Assembly: GCF_030523955.1 (NCBI RefSeq)
Contig: NZ_JAUNHL010000011.1
Location: 1 to 58,616 of the forward strand
DNA length: 58,616 nt
Origin: Neisseria sp.
GTDB lineage: Bacteria; Pseudomonadota; Gammaproteobacteria; Burkholderiales; Neisseriaceae
Direction of reading: 5' to 3'
Shown: positions 16,941 to 26,241 of the stretch, piece after piece
Numbering within the stretch: position 1 is the first letter of the stretch
Layout of the letters: each line of letters begins with the position of its first letter
Program-made: the position numbers and the translations under genes
Notes under the pieces: model-generated
What the model was told of the DNA's origin: nothing
The model's input: the letters and a program-made list of their open reading frames with translations, nothing else
Database searches by the model: none

Positions 16941-19049
16941 TTATTTATCCAAATTCTCCAGCAAATCCACCGTGCCCTTACGCCATTCACGGCAATCCAA
17001 CGCTTCCATTAATTGCCGGCAGGCAGCATCGGCTTCCATCAATTGTTGTGCTTTAGCCTTACCTTCCTCCTGCAAACGGCTGCGGCGCATCGCGGGTGTT
17101 TCCCAGCCTGCATCATCTTGCCAAGCCCGGTTTTGCAGTTTCAGCGCTGGCAAAACATAAGCATCTGCCAATACCTGACGGATTTTCTCGAGGCTCTCGC
17201 GGTTTTTTACCGTACCTGCCGCTTGCGGGCTGACTGATACGGTTAATTCGCTCTGCGCTTCATCAAAAGCTACCCAAGCCGTGTGCAGCGTCAGCATTTG
17301 TGCCGACCCCAATTGCGATGCCAGTTGCTTGCAGATTACCGGCCAGTTTTCCTGATTCAAATCGGGCATATCGGCAAATACCGCCGGCTCTTCTGTATCT
17401 TCGTCATTCGGAAAGCCGGTCATCTGCAACTGAGGCTGATCTTGCCCGCCCTCTTCAGCACCATCTTCTTCATCCGGCAACTGTTCGACAAAACCGTCCA
17501 ACGTCTCAACTGCCGGCTGTTCGAACAAAGGCTCACCACTATACTCTTCCCATTGGGCCGATACCACGCCCACATCTTCGGTATGCGGCAACTTCTCATC
17601 TGCTTCATTGGCATTTTCTGCGGATGCAAAAGCTTCGGTTGCAGCTAAGTTGGCCTCATTGACTCCATTGTATGTGTCTTGCGGCGCTTCGGTTTGCTGC
17701 TCCGCTGTTGTAAGCGGTTCTTGCAGCGGTTGTTTATCTTCCGGCTCAAGGCTTGCCGATGCCGTTACCGCCTTGTTTTCAGCCAATTCTTCCCACGGCG
17801 GCGTATCTGCTATTTCTCCTCCTGCTGGCTCCGCCTGCGCCGGTGGGTTGATCTGAATTTCAAGCGAAGCCGCCGGCTTTGTTACCGGCTCGCTGCGGGC
17901 ATGATGCTCGGGGTTATGTAATTGAGTGCCTTCGATCACACCATCCATAGGCTGACCTTTGGCGGCTACCGGCGCAAACGCCAGCATACGCAGCAAAGTC
18001 ATGATAAAGCCTGCATATTCATCCGGTGCCAAGCTTAAATCCTGACGGCCGCGTACCGCGCACTGATAATACAGCTGGATTTGTTCGTCACCCAGATACT
18101 GGCTAAACCGCATTAAGGTATCGTGCTCGGGATCATCCTGTACGACGGCGCCCTGTACCGCGCGGTAAAGCGCCAATTTTTGCAGCAGCAGTGCCAACTC
18201 GCTCAATGCATTATCAAAGCCCACTGCCCGCGCGGCCATATCCTGCGCGGTACGCATCATCGCTTCGCCGTCTTGATTAACGATGCCTTGCAGCAGCTCA
18301 TACAAATAATGTTTGTCCACCGCACCTATCATGTGGCGCACGTCCGGCTCGCTTACCGTACCGGAACCCATCGCAATCGCCTGATCCAACAAACTCAAGG
18401 CGTCTCGCATCGAGCCCATCGCCGCACGGCCAAGCAGTTGCAGCGCGGGCGGCTCATACGGCACTTGCTCGGCAGTCAATACATAAGCCAGATGATCGGC
18501 CACCTGTTGTGCGGTCATATTGCGCAATACAAATTGCAGGCAGCGGCTCAACACAGTAACCGGCACTTTATGCGGGTCAGTCGTCGCCAAAATAAATTTC
18601 ACATGCTCCGGCGGCTCTTCCAGCGTTTTGAGCATGGCATTAAAGGCCGACTTGGAGAGCATGTGCACCTCGTCGATGATATAGACTTTGTATTTGCCCG
18701 CAGTCGGCGCGTATTGAGCGTTTTCCAATACTTCGCGGATATTATCGATACCTGTGTTGGATGCGGCGTCGATTTCCAACAAATCGACAAAACGGCCGCT
18801 GTCGATTTCGCTGCAACTGCGACACTGGCCACAAGGCTCACCATTATGAGGATTCTCGCAGTTCAGGCTTTTGGCCAAAATCCGCGCGATAGTGGTCTTA
18901 CCCACTCCGCGGGTGCCGGTTAATAAATAAGCATGATGCAGGCGGCCTTTATCCAACGCATTTTTCAGCGCTTTGACCACATGTTCCTGCCCCACCAGAT
19001 CGGCAAAGGTTTTTGGGCGCCATTTTCGGGCGAGTACTTGATAAGTCAT
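16941..19049 (-). CDS. dnaX: DNA polymerase III subunits gamma and tau
   Basis: This is the clamp-loader ATPase of the replisome. The 702-residue product has Walker A GTRGVGKTT near residues 45-53, a zinc-binding cluster of four cysteines at about 64-79, Walker B DEVHML near 126, and domain III. A long Pro/Ala/Glu-rich linker spans roughly residues 370-570. The C-terminal tau domain, which contacts the polymerase alpha subunit, follows from about 580. I saw no A-rich slippery site with a following hairpin that would produce a short gamma form. The start at 19049 gives MTYQVLARKWRPKTF, the family N-terminus. Confidence 0.95.
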   Translation of the reverse strand: MTYQVLARKWRPKTFADLVGQEHVVKALKNALDKGRLHHAYLLTGTRGVGKTTIARILAKSLNCENPHNGEPCGQCRSCSEIDSGRFVDLLEIDAASNTGIDNIREVLENAQYAPTAGKYKVYIIDEVHMLSKSAFNAMLKTLEEPPEHVKFILATTDPHKVPVTVLSRCLQFVLRNMTAQQVADHLAYVLTAEQVPYEPPALQLLGRAAMGSMRDALSLLDQAIAMGSGTVSEPDVRHMIGAVDKHYLYELLQGIVNQDGEAMMRTAQDMAARAVGFDNALSELALLLQKLALYRAVQGAVVQDDPEHDTLMRFSQYLGDEQIQLYYQCAVRGRQDLSLAPDEYAGFIMTLLRMLAFAPVAAKGQPMDGVIEGTQLHNPEHHARSEPVTKPAASLEIQINPPAQAEPAGGEIADTPPWEELAENKAVTASASLEPEDKQPLQEPLTTAEQQTEAPQDTYNGVNEANLAATEAFASAENANEADEKLPHTEDVGVVSAQWEEYSGEPLFEQPAVETLDGFVEQLPDEEDGAEEGGQDQPQLQMTGFPNDEDTEEPAVFADMPDLNQENWPVICKQLASQLGSAQMLTLHTAWVAFDEAQSELTVSVSPQAAGTVKNRESLEKIRQVLADAYVLPALKLQNRAWQDDAGWETPAMRRSRLQEEGKAKAQQLMEADAACRQLMEALDCREWRKGTVDLLENLDK

Positions 19050-19263
19050 ATATTTTCTTCATAAGGATATCAACAGCGTACCGTCGCAATATGCCTGTCT
19101 GAAAGCTTATTGCAAGGCACGACGCGCTATTTTAGCATTGTTTCACCCAAGCTGCCGATGGCAAAACCATGCTGAAAAGGCCAAGTTAAGCACTGCGATA
19201 TTTCTGTTTTGTTTTGCTGAACATAAACCATCTCCGATTTTCCAAAACAACGAACCGGCAAAA

Positions 19264-19306
19264 TAAAACAGGCTTGCGCAATAAGCTGAAGCCTGTTTTT
19301 TTCATT
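19264..19306. terminator. Terminator between mltB and dnaX
   Basis: AAACAGGCTT and AAGCCTGTTT form a stem around 13 bases, with T-runs on both strands. On the minus strand it closes the mltB transcript. Confidence 0.65.
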
Positions 19307-19319
19307 ATTTACCGATTAT

Positions 19320-20402
19320 TTACCAGCGTCCGGTACCCACACCGTTGGCAATATCGCGCACGGCGGTTACATACATACGGCTGTGATTGTATTGCCAAAT
19401 AGCATAAAAATTATTCAAACCGATAAAATATTCATACGTGCCCGGCATCGTTTCCAAACGATATAAAATCGCACGCTCATGATCAGCCACCGGCTCCAGC
19501 GGAGTAACGCCCATTTTGCGCAGCTGGCCAACAGAATATTTCAATGCCGTTTTTTCATCGATTACCGCCTGTAACTCGGGCGTAATGCTCAAAGATACCG
19601 GCACTACTACTTTTCCGCCGCTTTGCCAGCCGTGCGCTTTCATGTAATTGGCAACCGAAGCCGCCACATCAGGCACACTGCCCCAAATATCTCGATGGCC
19701 GTCGCCGTCAAAATCCACAGCCCACTTACGATAACTGGATGGCATAAACTGCGGCATACCCATCGCACCGGCGTAACTGCCGGTAAAGTCGAATATGTCT
19801 TCACGCTCCTCACGGCTCATCAACAATAAATCATTCAATTCTTTTTGGAAAAATTCGCTGCGACGCGGATATTCGAAAGCCAGCGTAGCCAACGCATCGG
19901 CCACACGGAAACTGCCGGTATTGCGGCCGTAATTGGTTTCAATACCGATGATGGCTACAATGATTTCGGCCGGTACGCCATACTGGCGCGCCACTTGGTC
20001 AATCACTTGGCGGTTTTGCTGGTAGAAACGCTGGCCGCCTGCAATCTTGGCCGCTCCGGCATTGCCTTCACGGAACTTATACCAAGGATTGGAAGTGCCC
20101 GGCTTATCCATGATGTTGATAATATTGCCTTTATAAGCCACATTATCGAAGAAGCTGCGTAATTCTTCTTTAGAGAAGCCGTTGTGCTTCACCTGATAAT
20201 CGATAAAAGCCTGTACATTCGGATTGGCGTTAAAACCAGTAGTGGCTACGCTATCGGCGGCACTGCGGTTAAAGTGCGGCATACCGCCTTTAGCCACCGG
20301 TTCTACCGGCGTTCCTACAGTATCTTTCGGCTGTTGAGCATGCTCAACGGCACAAGCGGCCAATATCAAAGCCGCTGCAATAATCAGCATACGTGTTTTC
20401 AT
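19320..20402 (-). CDS. mltB: Membrane-bound lytic murein transglycosylase B
   Basis: This outer-membrane lipoprotein cleaves peptidoglycan glycan strands, forming 1,6-anhydro ends. The 360-residue product begins with a lipoprotein signal (lipobox LAAC, Cys at 16). The catalytic Glu is visible in IGIETNYGRNTG, and the family motifs SYAGAMGMPQFMPSSYRKWAVDFDGDG and DVAASVANYMKAHGW follow. The C-terminal segment ends with FYAIWQYNHSRMY, which helps shape the substrate groove. The length fits the family. It is flanked by terminators and is probably transcribed alone. Confidence 0.94.
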   Translation of the reverse strand: MKTRMLIIAAALILAACAVEHAQQPKDTVGTPVEPVAKGGMPHFNRSAADSVATTGFNANPNVQAFIDYQVKHNGFSKEELRSFFDNVAYKGNIINIMDKPGTSNPWYKFREGNAGAAKIAGGQRFYQQNRQVIDQVARQYGVPAEIIVAIIGIETNYGRNTGSFRVADALATLAFEYPRRSEFFQKELNDLLLMSREEREDIFDFTGSYAGAMGMPQFMPSSYRKWAVDFDGDGHRDIWGSVPDVAASVANYMKAHGWQSGGKVVVPVSLSITPELQAVIDEKTALKYSVGQLRKMGVTPLEPVADHERAILYRLETMPGTYEYFIGLNNFYAIWQYNHSRMYVTAVRDIANGVGTGRW

Positions 20403-20494
20403 AATGTTTCCTCGGTGTTTGGTAAAGCGGTCTCACTACCGCGTTGGGCGCAAGTGTAACAAATATCTTTTACAAACGCAGTTTCTTTATCCCA

Positions 20495-20564
20495 ACGGTT
20501 GTATGCCTGTCTGAAAAACCCGACTTTATTCTGCCGCATATTTTCAGACAGGCATACAACCGTT
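20495..20564. terminator. Extended inverted DUS pair
   Basis: DUS at 20504-20515 and 20543-20554 face each other. The stem is lengthened outside by AACGGTTG and CAACCGTT, making one of the longest such stems in the window. It lies between rplI and mltB. Confidence 0.7.
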
Positions 20565-20578
20565 CTTTATTCAGATAC

Positions 20579-20610
20579 AAAAACCGCCGCAATCAAAGCG
20601 GCGGTTTTTT
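20579..20610 (-). terminator. rpsF-priB-rpsR-rplI operon terminator
   Basis: AAAAACCGCCGC and GCGGCGGTTTTTT form a strong 12-bp stem with an 8-base loop, followed on the minus strand by a T-run, 20 bases after the rplI stop. Confidence 0.85.
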
Positions 20611-20630
20611 AACGTATCCAAATAGCAGGA

Positions 20631-21083
20631 TTACTCGGCAGCGGGTACCACCGCTACGGTAATATTGGCCACGGCATCGGTATGCAGTGCTACTTCCACT
20701 TCATACTCACCTACTGCTTTGAACGGACCGTCCGGCAGACGTACATTAGATTTGACGACTTCTACACCGGCAGCCACGATGGCGGCAGCGATGTCGGCAT
20801 TGGTTACGGAACCGAACAGACGACCGTCCACACCGGCTTTTTGTGCCACGGTAACGGTTTGGCCGTCCAATTTTTCTTTGCGGGCCAGCGCATCGGCCAG
20901 AATTTCAGCCTGTTTGGCCTCCAATTCGGCACGGCGTGCTTCGAATTCGGCTTTATTCGCTTCGGTAGCACGCTTGGCTTTACCGGTCGGAATCAGAAAA
21001 TTGCGGGCATAACCGTTTTTCACGGTAACGATGTCGCCCAGATTGCCCAAGCCACCGATTTTTTCTAACAGAATAATTTGCAT
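20631..21083 (-). CDS. rplI: 50S ribosomal protein L9
   Basis: The 150-residue protein binds 23S rRNA near the L1 stalk base. The N-terminal domain [32 protein letters not shown] contains the L9 signature, the long central helix is rich in Ala, Glu and Lys, and the C-terminal domain begins around residue 75. It is last in the operon rpsF-priB-rpsR-rplI, 18 bases after rpsR, and is followed by a strong terminator. Confidence 0.97.
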   Translation of the reverse strand: MQIILLEKIGGLGNLGDIVTVKNGYARNFLIPTGKAKRATEANKAEFEARRAELEAKQAEILADALARKEKLDGQTVTVAQKAGVDGRLFGSVTNADIAAAIVAAGVEVVKSNVRLPDGPFKAVGEYEVEVALHTDAVANITVAVVPAAE

Positions 21084-21101
21084 GGTATGAATCTCCGTGA
21101 A

Positions 21102-21332
21102 TTATTTATGTTGATCGGTGTAAGGCAGCAAAGCCAAGAAACGGGCGCGTTTTACGGCAACGGCCAATTGGCGTTGGTAATGCGCTTTGGTACCGGTAAT
21201 GCGTGCCGGGATGATTTTGCCGTTTTCAGTGATGAAATCTTTCAGCAAATCTACTTGTTTGTAATCCACTTCTTGGATTTTTTCAGCCGTAAAACGGCAG
21301 AATTTTCTACGTTTGAATGATTGACGAGCCAT
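21102..21332 (-). CDS. rpsR: 30S ribosomal protein S18
   Basis: The 76-residue protein binds 16S rRNA next to S6. It begins [18 protein letters not shown] and carries the [13 protein letters not shown]-like segment (here [13 protein letters not shown]) and the [28 protein letters not shown] signature. It starts 5 bases after priB ends. The cysteine in RRKFCRF is a remnant of the zinc-type S18, but the other ligands are missing. Confidence 0.97.
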   Translation of the reverse strand: MARQSFKRRKFCRFTAEKIQEVDYKQVDLLKDFITENGKIIPARITGTKAHYQRQLAVAVKRARFLALLPYTDQHK

Positions 21333-21337
21333 GTCGT

Positions 21338-21634
21338 TTAACCTTTATATTCTTGAATGTTCTGAATACGCAGTATCGGGCGTGGGTAGCGCTGGCTTTT
21401 CGGTGCCAGAAAACCGCTTACCTCAACCAAGGTATTTTCCCGATGCTGCCATTGCGAAGCCTCCTTACCGATGATCCTCGCAGGCAATTCGAATCTGACC
21501 AAACAGCTCTCGCCGTTTTCCATCTGCCAAGATTCGTGCTTGAGCACCACATCCAACACCGGGATTCCGGCGGGGGTGTAGCGCAATATGCCGGTTTGCG
21601 CCAGCGTTGCGGTAAGGGAGAATTGATTGTTCAA
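21338..21634 (-). CDS. priB: Primosomal replication protein N
   Basis: PriB helps PriA restart stalled forks and binds single-stranded DNA as an OB-fold dimer. The 98-residue product has the single OB fold, with [31 protein letters not shown] and [11 protein letters not shown]. It abuts rpsF with no spacer and lies in its typical place between rpsF and rpsR, so it is translated with the ribosomal proteins. Confidence 0.94.
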   Translation of the reverse strand: MNNQFSLTATLAQTGILRYTPAGIPVLDVVLKHESWQMENGESCLVRFELPARIIGKEASQWQHRENTLVEVSGFLAPKSQRYPRPILRIQNIQEYKG

Positions 21635-22018
21635 TTAGGCTTCGGCAGTTGTTTCTTCCGTAGCGGCGGCTTGCTGACCGGCGATCAGGCTTTTCGATTT
21701 CTCGTCTTTCATCATCGGAGAAGCTTCGGTAACCGCGTGCTTGGTTTGGATGGTCAGGTGACGCAATACGGCATCGTTGAAGCGGAAAGCGGTTTCCAAT
21801 TCTTCGATAACGGCCGGCGTGGTTTCGATGTTCATCAGAACATAGTGTGCTTTATGGATTTTGTTGATCGGGTAAGCCAATTGGCGGCGGCCCCAATCTT
21901 CCAAGCGGTGGATGGTACCGTTGTTTTCGGTAACCAGTGTTTTGTAGCGTTCAACCATAGCAGGCACTTGCTCGCTTTGATCAGGGTGAACGATAAACAC
22001 GATCTCGTAATGACGCAT
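21635..22018 (-). CDS. rpsF: 30S ribosomal protein S6
   Basis: The 127-residue protein begins [21 protein letters not shown], contains [24 protein letters not shown], and partners with S18 on the platform of the small subunit. The C-terminal tail is Ala, Thr and Glu rich, as usual for the family. It is first in the operon. The promoter should lie between 22019 and 22250 on the minus strand. Confidence 0.97.
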   Translation of the reverse strand: MRHYEIVFIVHPDQSEQVPAMVERYKTLVTENNGTIHRLEDWGRRQLAYPINKIHKAHYVLMNIETTPAVIEELETAFRFNDAVLRHLTIQTKHAVTEASPMMKDEKSKSLIAGQQAAATEETTAEA

Positions 22019-22336
22019 GTTATCTCCTTACGGTTTTAAAAACAGCCTTTCGCCATGCGGTTGCGAAAAGCAAGGTTGCAAAATGAAAACACACAATTTT
22101 ACTTCCAACTCCCCGAAAAGGCAAATTTTTATCAAGCCTTGCCACTAAACTGCTTTTATTTTATCCGAAAAATTTTTTCCTCTGACTCTGGTGTCTGTAA
22201 TAAAGTGAATGAATAAAGTGGCGGTTTTATTCGGATAGCTGGCTTGCGGTATAATGCGGGCTAAACTTAAACTGCCTATCAGCCCGATGCAGTATGTCAT
22301 TTTCCACCTGCCAACGATGGACGAACCCATAAGATT
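22019..22336. other. Divergent promoter region of rpsF and the MscS-like gene
   Basis: This contains TATAAT at 22250-22255, a candidate -10 for the rightward gene with a poor -35 (TTATTC at 22227-22232). Sequences for the leftward ribosomal operon must lie near 22030-22200. No DUS and no repeat were seen. Confidence 0.4.
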
Positions 22337-23800
22337 ATGTCTACTTCTTTAACCGAAACCACCGCCAAAGCCGCCGAAACCGCCGACCAAATCGGCGACA
22401 CATTGATTCAACATACCGGCGAGGGCATCAAGCAATATCTGCAACATCTTTTCGCACGCAATGAATTTACTTCAAACCTGCTGGAACGCAGTATTACCCA
22501 ACCAATCGGCTGGATCGAAATAGGCATTGCGGCAAGCATTATGCTGCTGACTTTCTGGTTATCGACACAATGGATCAAACGGCATCCCATCGACTATACG
22601 GCCCGCTTTTCTTCCCTGCGCCATATCGGCCAGCGGATCTTATGGCCGGCACTGATGTTGCTGGTTACACTGGTTTGCCTGATTGCTTGGACTCAACTGG
22701 GCTACCGTGCGGTATGGCTGCGCCTGATGGTGTTGGCGGCGCAATGGATGATTTTAATCCGGCTGGTGCTGGGCGTGATTCATTCGGCGCTACCGCGCAA
22801 CAAAGCGGTGGATTGGTTGGAGCATTCGATGTCGGGCGTCCTGTGGGTTTGCTTCCTATTCTGGGTATCCGGCATCGACAGCATCATTATCAATTGGATG
22901 AAAGGGCTGCAATTTGCCGTCGGCTCTTCGTCTCTCAATCTTTACACCATCCTCACCGGTATTTTATGGGTCGGCATCATTATGGTACTGGCGATGTGGG
23001 TAGCCAAAATCGCACAAACCAAATTGATGGCCAACAACCATCTGGACATCAATTTACGGATTATGTTGTCCAACATCATCAAAACGGTATTGATTATTTT
23101 ATCGGTGTTGATCGCGCTGCCCCTTGTCGGCATTAATCTGACGGTATTATCGGTATTCGGTGGCGCGTTGGGTGTCGGCATCGGTTTTGCCTTACAGAAA
23201 ATCGCCAGCAACTATATTTCCGGCTTCATCATTCTCGGCGACCGCTCCATCCGCCCCGGCGACCGGTTGACGGTGAACAACTTTACCGGCTACGTTACCA
23301 AAATCACCTCGCGTTTCGTGGTATTGCGCAGTGCAGCGGGCGCCGAGGCTTTGGTACCGAACGAAACCTTCATCACTTCGATGGTGGTAAACGAATCCTA
23401 TACCGGCAAAGCCTTGTCGCAAAGCTTGGACGTTCAAGTATCCTACAGCTCCGACATCGTGCGCGCACTGGAAATCATGCAATCGTGCGCGGCCGAACAA
23501 AAACGCGTAGAAGACTCGCCGGCCCCCAACGCCTTTCTGATCGGTTTTGCCGACAACGGTATCAATTTGCGGGTGACCTTCTGGGTAAGCGACCCGGAAA
23601 ACGGCTTTCTCGGCCTGTTTTCCGCCATTTTGCTCGACATCTGGAAACGTTTTAACGAAGAAAACATCGAATTCCCCTTCCCGCAACGCGAAGTACGCAT
23701 TCTCAACGAAGCGGCTGAACCGAGCGACGTAGCCATGCTGCGCGCCAGCATCAAAGCAAAAAGCAACACTCAATCCATCGATCCGGAGGGTGAAGAATGA
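22337..23800 (+). CDS. Mechanosensitive ion channel, MscS family
   Basis: The 487-residue inner-membrane protein is predicted to open under membrane tension and release solutes during osmotic downshock. About five to six hydrophobic segments occupy roughly residues 55-290. The pore-lining helix is visible in VLSVFGGALGVGIGFALQKIASNYISGF, followed by the beta domain with LGDRSIRPGDRLTVNNFTGYV and the cytoplasmic domain. The extra N-terminal helices make it larger than MscS itself (286 residues in E. coli), like the YbdG or MscM groups. Its last four bases overlap the nudB start as ATGA, so the two are probably coupled. Confidence 0.88.
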   Translation: MSTSLTETTAKAAETADQIGDTLIQHTGEGIKQYLQHLFARNEFTSNLLERSITQPIGWIEIGIAASIMLLTFWLSTQWIKRHPIDYTARFSSLRHIGQRILWPALMLLVTLVCLIAWTQLGYRAVWLRLMVLAAQWMILIRLVLGVIHSALPRNKAVDWLEHSMSGVLWVCFLFWVSGIDSIIINWMKGLQFAVGSSSLNLYTILTGILWVGIIMVLAMWVAKIAQTKLMANNHLDINLRIMLSNIIKTVLIILSVLIALPLVGINLTVLSVFGGALGVGIGFALQKIASNYISGFIILGDRSIRPGDRLTVNNFTGYVTKITSRFVVLRSAAGAEALVPNETFITSMVVNESYTGKALSQSLDVQVSYSSDIVRALEIMQSCAAEQKRVEDSPAPNAFLIGFADNGINLRVTFWVSDPENGFLGLFSAILLDIWKRFNEENIEFPFPQREVRILNEAAEPSDVAMLRASIKAKSNTQSIDPEGEE

Positions 23801-24246
23801 ATAGCGGCAACGACAAACCTTTAAAACAACCTGTTTCCGTACTGGTGATACTGCACGATGGCAACGGCCGGGTTTTGCTCTTGGAGCGCGCAGACAAAAC
23901 CGATTTCTGGCAATCGGTTACCGGCAGCATTGAAGAAGGCGAAAGCCTGTCTGAAACCGCTTTGCGCGAAGTGCGGGAAGAAACCGGTATCGTGTTGCAT
24001 CCGTCGCAACTGAACGACTGGCGGCACAGCACGGTATACGAAATTTATCCGCACTGGCGCCACCGCTACCCGCCGGGCGTTACCGAAAACACCGAACACA
24101 CTTTCTCGGCACAAATCGCATCCGATACACCCGTTATATTGACCGAACACACCCGCTATTGCTGGCTGCCGGCAAACGAAGCGGCGCAAAAAGTATTTTC
24201 ACCGTCGAACCGTGAAGCGATTCTGGCGCTGGCCGAACACCTTTAA
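23797..24246 (+). CDS. nudB: Dihydroneopterin triphosphate diphosphatase (Nudix)
   Basis: This enzyme removes pyrophosphate from dihydroneopterin triphosphate in folate synthesis. The 149-residue product has the full Nudix box, GSIEEGESLSETALREVREETGI, at about residues 46-68, with the catalytic REVREE. The early KTDFWQSVTGS and C-terminal REAILALAEHL fit NudB. The gene overlaps the channel gene by 4 bases. A near-DUS (GCCTGTCTGAA) lies in frame inside the Nudix box. Confidence 0.88.
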   Translation: MNSGNDKPLKQPVSVLVILHDGNGRVLLLERADKTDFWQSVTGSIEEGESLSETALREVREETGIVLHPSQLNDWRHSTVYEIYPHWRHRYPPGVTENTEHTFSAQIASDTPVILTEHTRYCWLPANEAAQKVFSPSNREAILALAEHL

Positions 24247-24358
24247 ATCTCCTAGGACGTATCGTCAAAAGGTTCACTTACTTGAATTTGTTTTCAGACA
24301 GGCCTATATTTAAATTAATCCGCCATGAAAAACAAATAATTAATAAAAGATACACACC

Positions 24359-25138
24359 ATGCCGCAACGATTACTCTCCAACATCAAACCGATCACCATC
24401 GCCACCTACAACATGCACAAAGGCATGTCCGCGCTCAACCGTCAGGTTCAAGTCGGTCGGATGGCACAAGCATTAGATAGTTTGCGCCCCGACGTATTGT
24501 TTTTGCAGGAAGTGCAAGGTGAACACCTGAAACGCCAGCAAAAATTATTGGATTTTCCCAAAGCGCCGCATTACGACATTTTGGGCGACGAGCTCGATTA
24601 TTACAGCAGCTACGGGCGCAACGCCGTTTTCAAAGAAAAACACCACGGCAACGCCATCCTCAGCCGCCTGCCCATCCATACCCGCCACAACCTCAACATT
24701 ACCGTTAACAAACTGGAAAAGCGCGGCGTATTACATTGCGAAATCCAGCCGGAAGACTGGCCCTACCCGCTGATTTGCCTGTGCGCCCACCTGAATCTGC
24801 GCGAAACCGACCGCGCCAAACAATACACCGCCCTCTTCGAATACATTACCACCTACGTCGATCCGCGTAGCCCGCTGATACTGGCCGGCGACTTTAACGA
24901 CTGGCGGCACAAATCCTGCGTCAGTCTCGGCCGTCTGCCCGGCATGAAGGAAGTGTTTATCGAGCGGCACGGCAAGCGGCCGAAAACCTTTCCCGCACGC
25001 ATGCCGATGCTGAGTCTCGACCGCATCTACACCCGCAACCTCACCACGCTGGAGGCCACCCTGCACGACGAAGAGCCTTGGCTGTACCTCTCCGACCATC
25101 TGCCCTTAAGCGCCACCGTGGTACCCGTTTTACCTTAA
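24359..25138 (+). CDS. Endonuclease/exonuclease/phosphatase family protein, YbhP-like
   Basis: The 259-residue protein has the metal-dependent EEP fold: TYNMH near the N-terminus, the metal-binding Glu in LFLQEVQGEH, the His in LCAHLNLRE, the catalytic ILAGDFNDWR and the C-terminal SDHLPLSATV. It lacks a clear signal peptide and is probably cytoplasmic. Relatives act on nucleic acids, phospholipids or inositol phosphates, so the substrate is unknown. A single variant DUS lies upstream at 24292-24303. Confidence 0.82.
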   Translation: MPQRLLSNIKPITIATYNMHKGMSALNRQVQVGRMAQALDSLRPDVLFLQEVQGEHLKRQQKLLDFPKAPHYDILGDELDYYSSYGRNAVFKEKHHGNAILSRLPIHTRHNLNITVNKLEKRGVLHCEIQPEDWPYPLICLCAHLNLRETDRAKQYTALFEYITTYVDPRSPLILAGDFNDWRHKSCVSLGRLPGMKEVFIERHGKRPKTFPARMPMLSLDRIYTRNLTTLEATLHDEEPWLYLSDHLPLSATVVPVLP

Positions 25139-25239
25139 ACAGCTTAACACCCCATCCGCCCTTTTCAGACAGGCATAATAACGGTATATTGCCAGTCCGG
25201 CCCGAGCTTATTCGGATAACCGGTTTCGGAGCCCGCACC

Positions 25240-25560
25240 ATGACGGATTATTTGAAAAAAATGCCCTTTACCATCGCATTCATCGACAAACGGGGCAACA
25301 GCTACGAAGACAGTAGTCGCGACCTAAACGCCTACATCAGCCGCCATCCGCCGATGATCAAACGCCTGCACCAACCCAAACTGGCCTACCAAATATTGCG
25401 CATGGCCGCCCACCATTGCGGCATGCAGGTAGTCCGCCGCCCCGCCGACAGCCGTCTCAACCGCGAGCTGGTATATGTAGTGCGCCGCAAACTGTTCAAA
25501 AGCGACGAAGCCCTTTGGCACTTTATCAACGATCCCGCCAATTTGAACTCCGTCAGATAA
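25240..25560 (+). CDS. Conserved-looking small protein of unknown function
   Basis: The 106-residue product is soluble, basic and mixed alpha/beta in appearance, with [27 protein letters not shown] and a C-terminal ALWHFINDP segment. I do not recognise it. The start at ATG 25240 is preferred over an upstream frame from 25078, which would overlap the previous gene and run through a DUS at 25164-25175. A DUS-pair terminator follows closely, so the gene is probably expressed on its own. Confidence 0.65.
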   Translation: MTDYLKKMPFTIAFIDKRGNSYEDSSRDLNAYISRHPPMIKRLHQPKLAYQILRMAAHHCGMQVVRRPADSRLNRELVYVVRRKLFKSDEALWHFINDPANLNSVR

Positions 25561-25567
25561 ACCGAAA

Positions 25568-25598
25568 TGCCTGTCTGAAAACCGATTTCAGACAGGCC
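25568..25598 (+). terminator. Inverted DUS pair before trpG
   Basis: A full DUS at 25568-25579 faces a variant ending AGGCCT with a short loop, separating the unknown gene from trpG. Confidence 0.65.
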
Positions 25599-25627
25599 TT
25601 GTCATAATACCCCGAAAGAGAAGCATC

Positions 25628-26221
25628 ATGCTTTTGATGATAGACAACTACGATTCATTCACCTACAACATCGTGCAGTATTTCGCCGAACTTGGCCAAG
25701 AAGTCGTCGTACGCCGCAACGACGATTTCACGCTGGACAAAATCGCCGCCCTGGCCCCTGATTATCTGGTGATCGGCCCCGGCCCCTGTACGCCGAAAGA
25801 AGCCGGCATTTCCGTCGACGCCATCCGCCATTTCGCCGGCAAACTGCCGATTATGGGCATTTGCCTAGGCCACCAAGCAATAGGCGAAGCATTCGGCGGC
25901 CAAACCGTGCGCGCCCAAACCCTGATGCACGGCAAAGTCTCGCCCGTTCACCATCTGAGCCAAGGCATGTTCCGCCAATTACCCGATCCGGTTACCTGCA
26001 CCCGCTACCACAGCCTCGTCATCAACCGCGACACACTGCCCGACTGCCTGGAAATCACTGCTTGGACCAACGATGGCGAAATCATGGGCGTGCGCCACAA
26101 AACACTGGCGATAGAAGGCGTGCAATTCCACCCCGAAGGCCTGCTCACCGAACACGGCCACGACATGCTCAACAATTTTCTACAAGAACATCAAAGCCAA
26201 CCTGCCAGCCAAGCCCGTTAA
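25628..26221 (+). CDS. trpG: Anthranilate synthase glutamine amidotransferase subunit
   Basis: The 197-residue class I amidotransferase hydrolyses glutamine and passes ammonia to TrpE (chorismate to anthranilate). It begins [17 protein letters not shown], has the oxyanion segment [13 protein letters not shown], the catalytic Cys in [15 protein letters not shown] and the catalytic His-Glu in [14 protein letters not shown]. It may also serve PabB in folate synthesis, as in bacteria with one shared subunit; no second copy is in this window. trpD follows after 20 bases, so the two form an operon. trpE is not nearby. Confidence 0.93.
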   Translation: MLLMIDNYDSFTYNIVQYFAELGQEVVVRRNDDFTLDKIAALAPDYLVIGPGPCTPKEAGISVDAIRHFAGKLPIMGICLGHQAIGEAFGGQTVRAQTLMHGKVSPVHHLSQGMFRQLPDPVTCTRYHSLVINRDTLPDCLEITAWTNDGEIMGVRHKTLAIEGVQFHPEGLLTEHGHDMLNNFLQEHQSQPASQAR

Positions 26222-26241
26222 TACGGCCCCAAGGAAGTATT

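Noticed and set aside
16941-19049. Programmed frameshift in dnaX producing gamma
   Set aside because: I found no A6-G-type slippery run followed by a hairpin near the end of domain III, so there is no sequence support.
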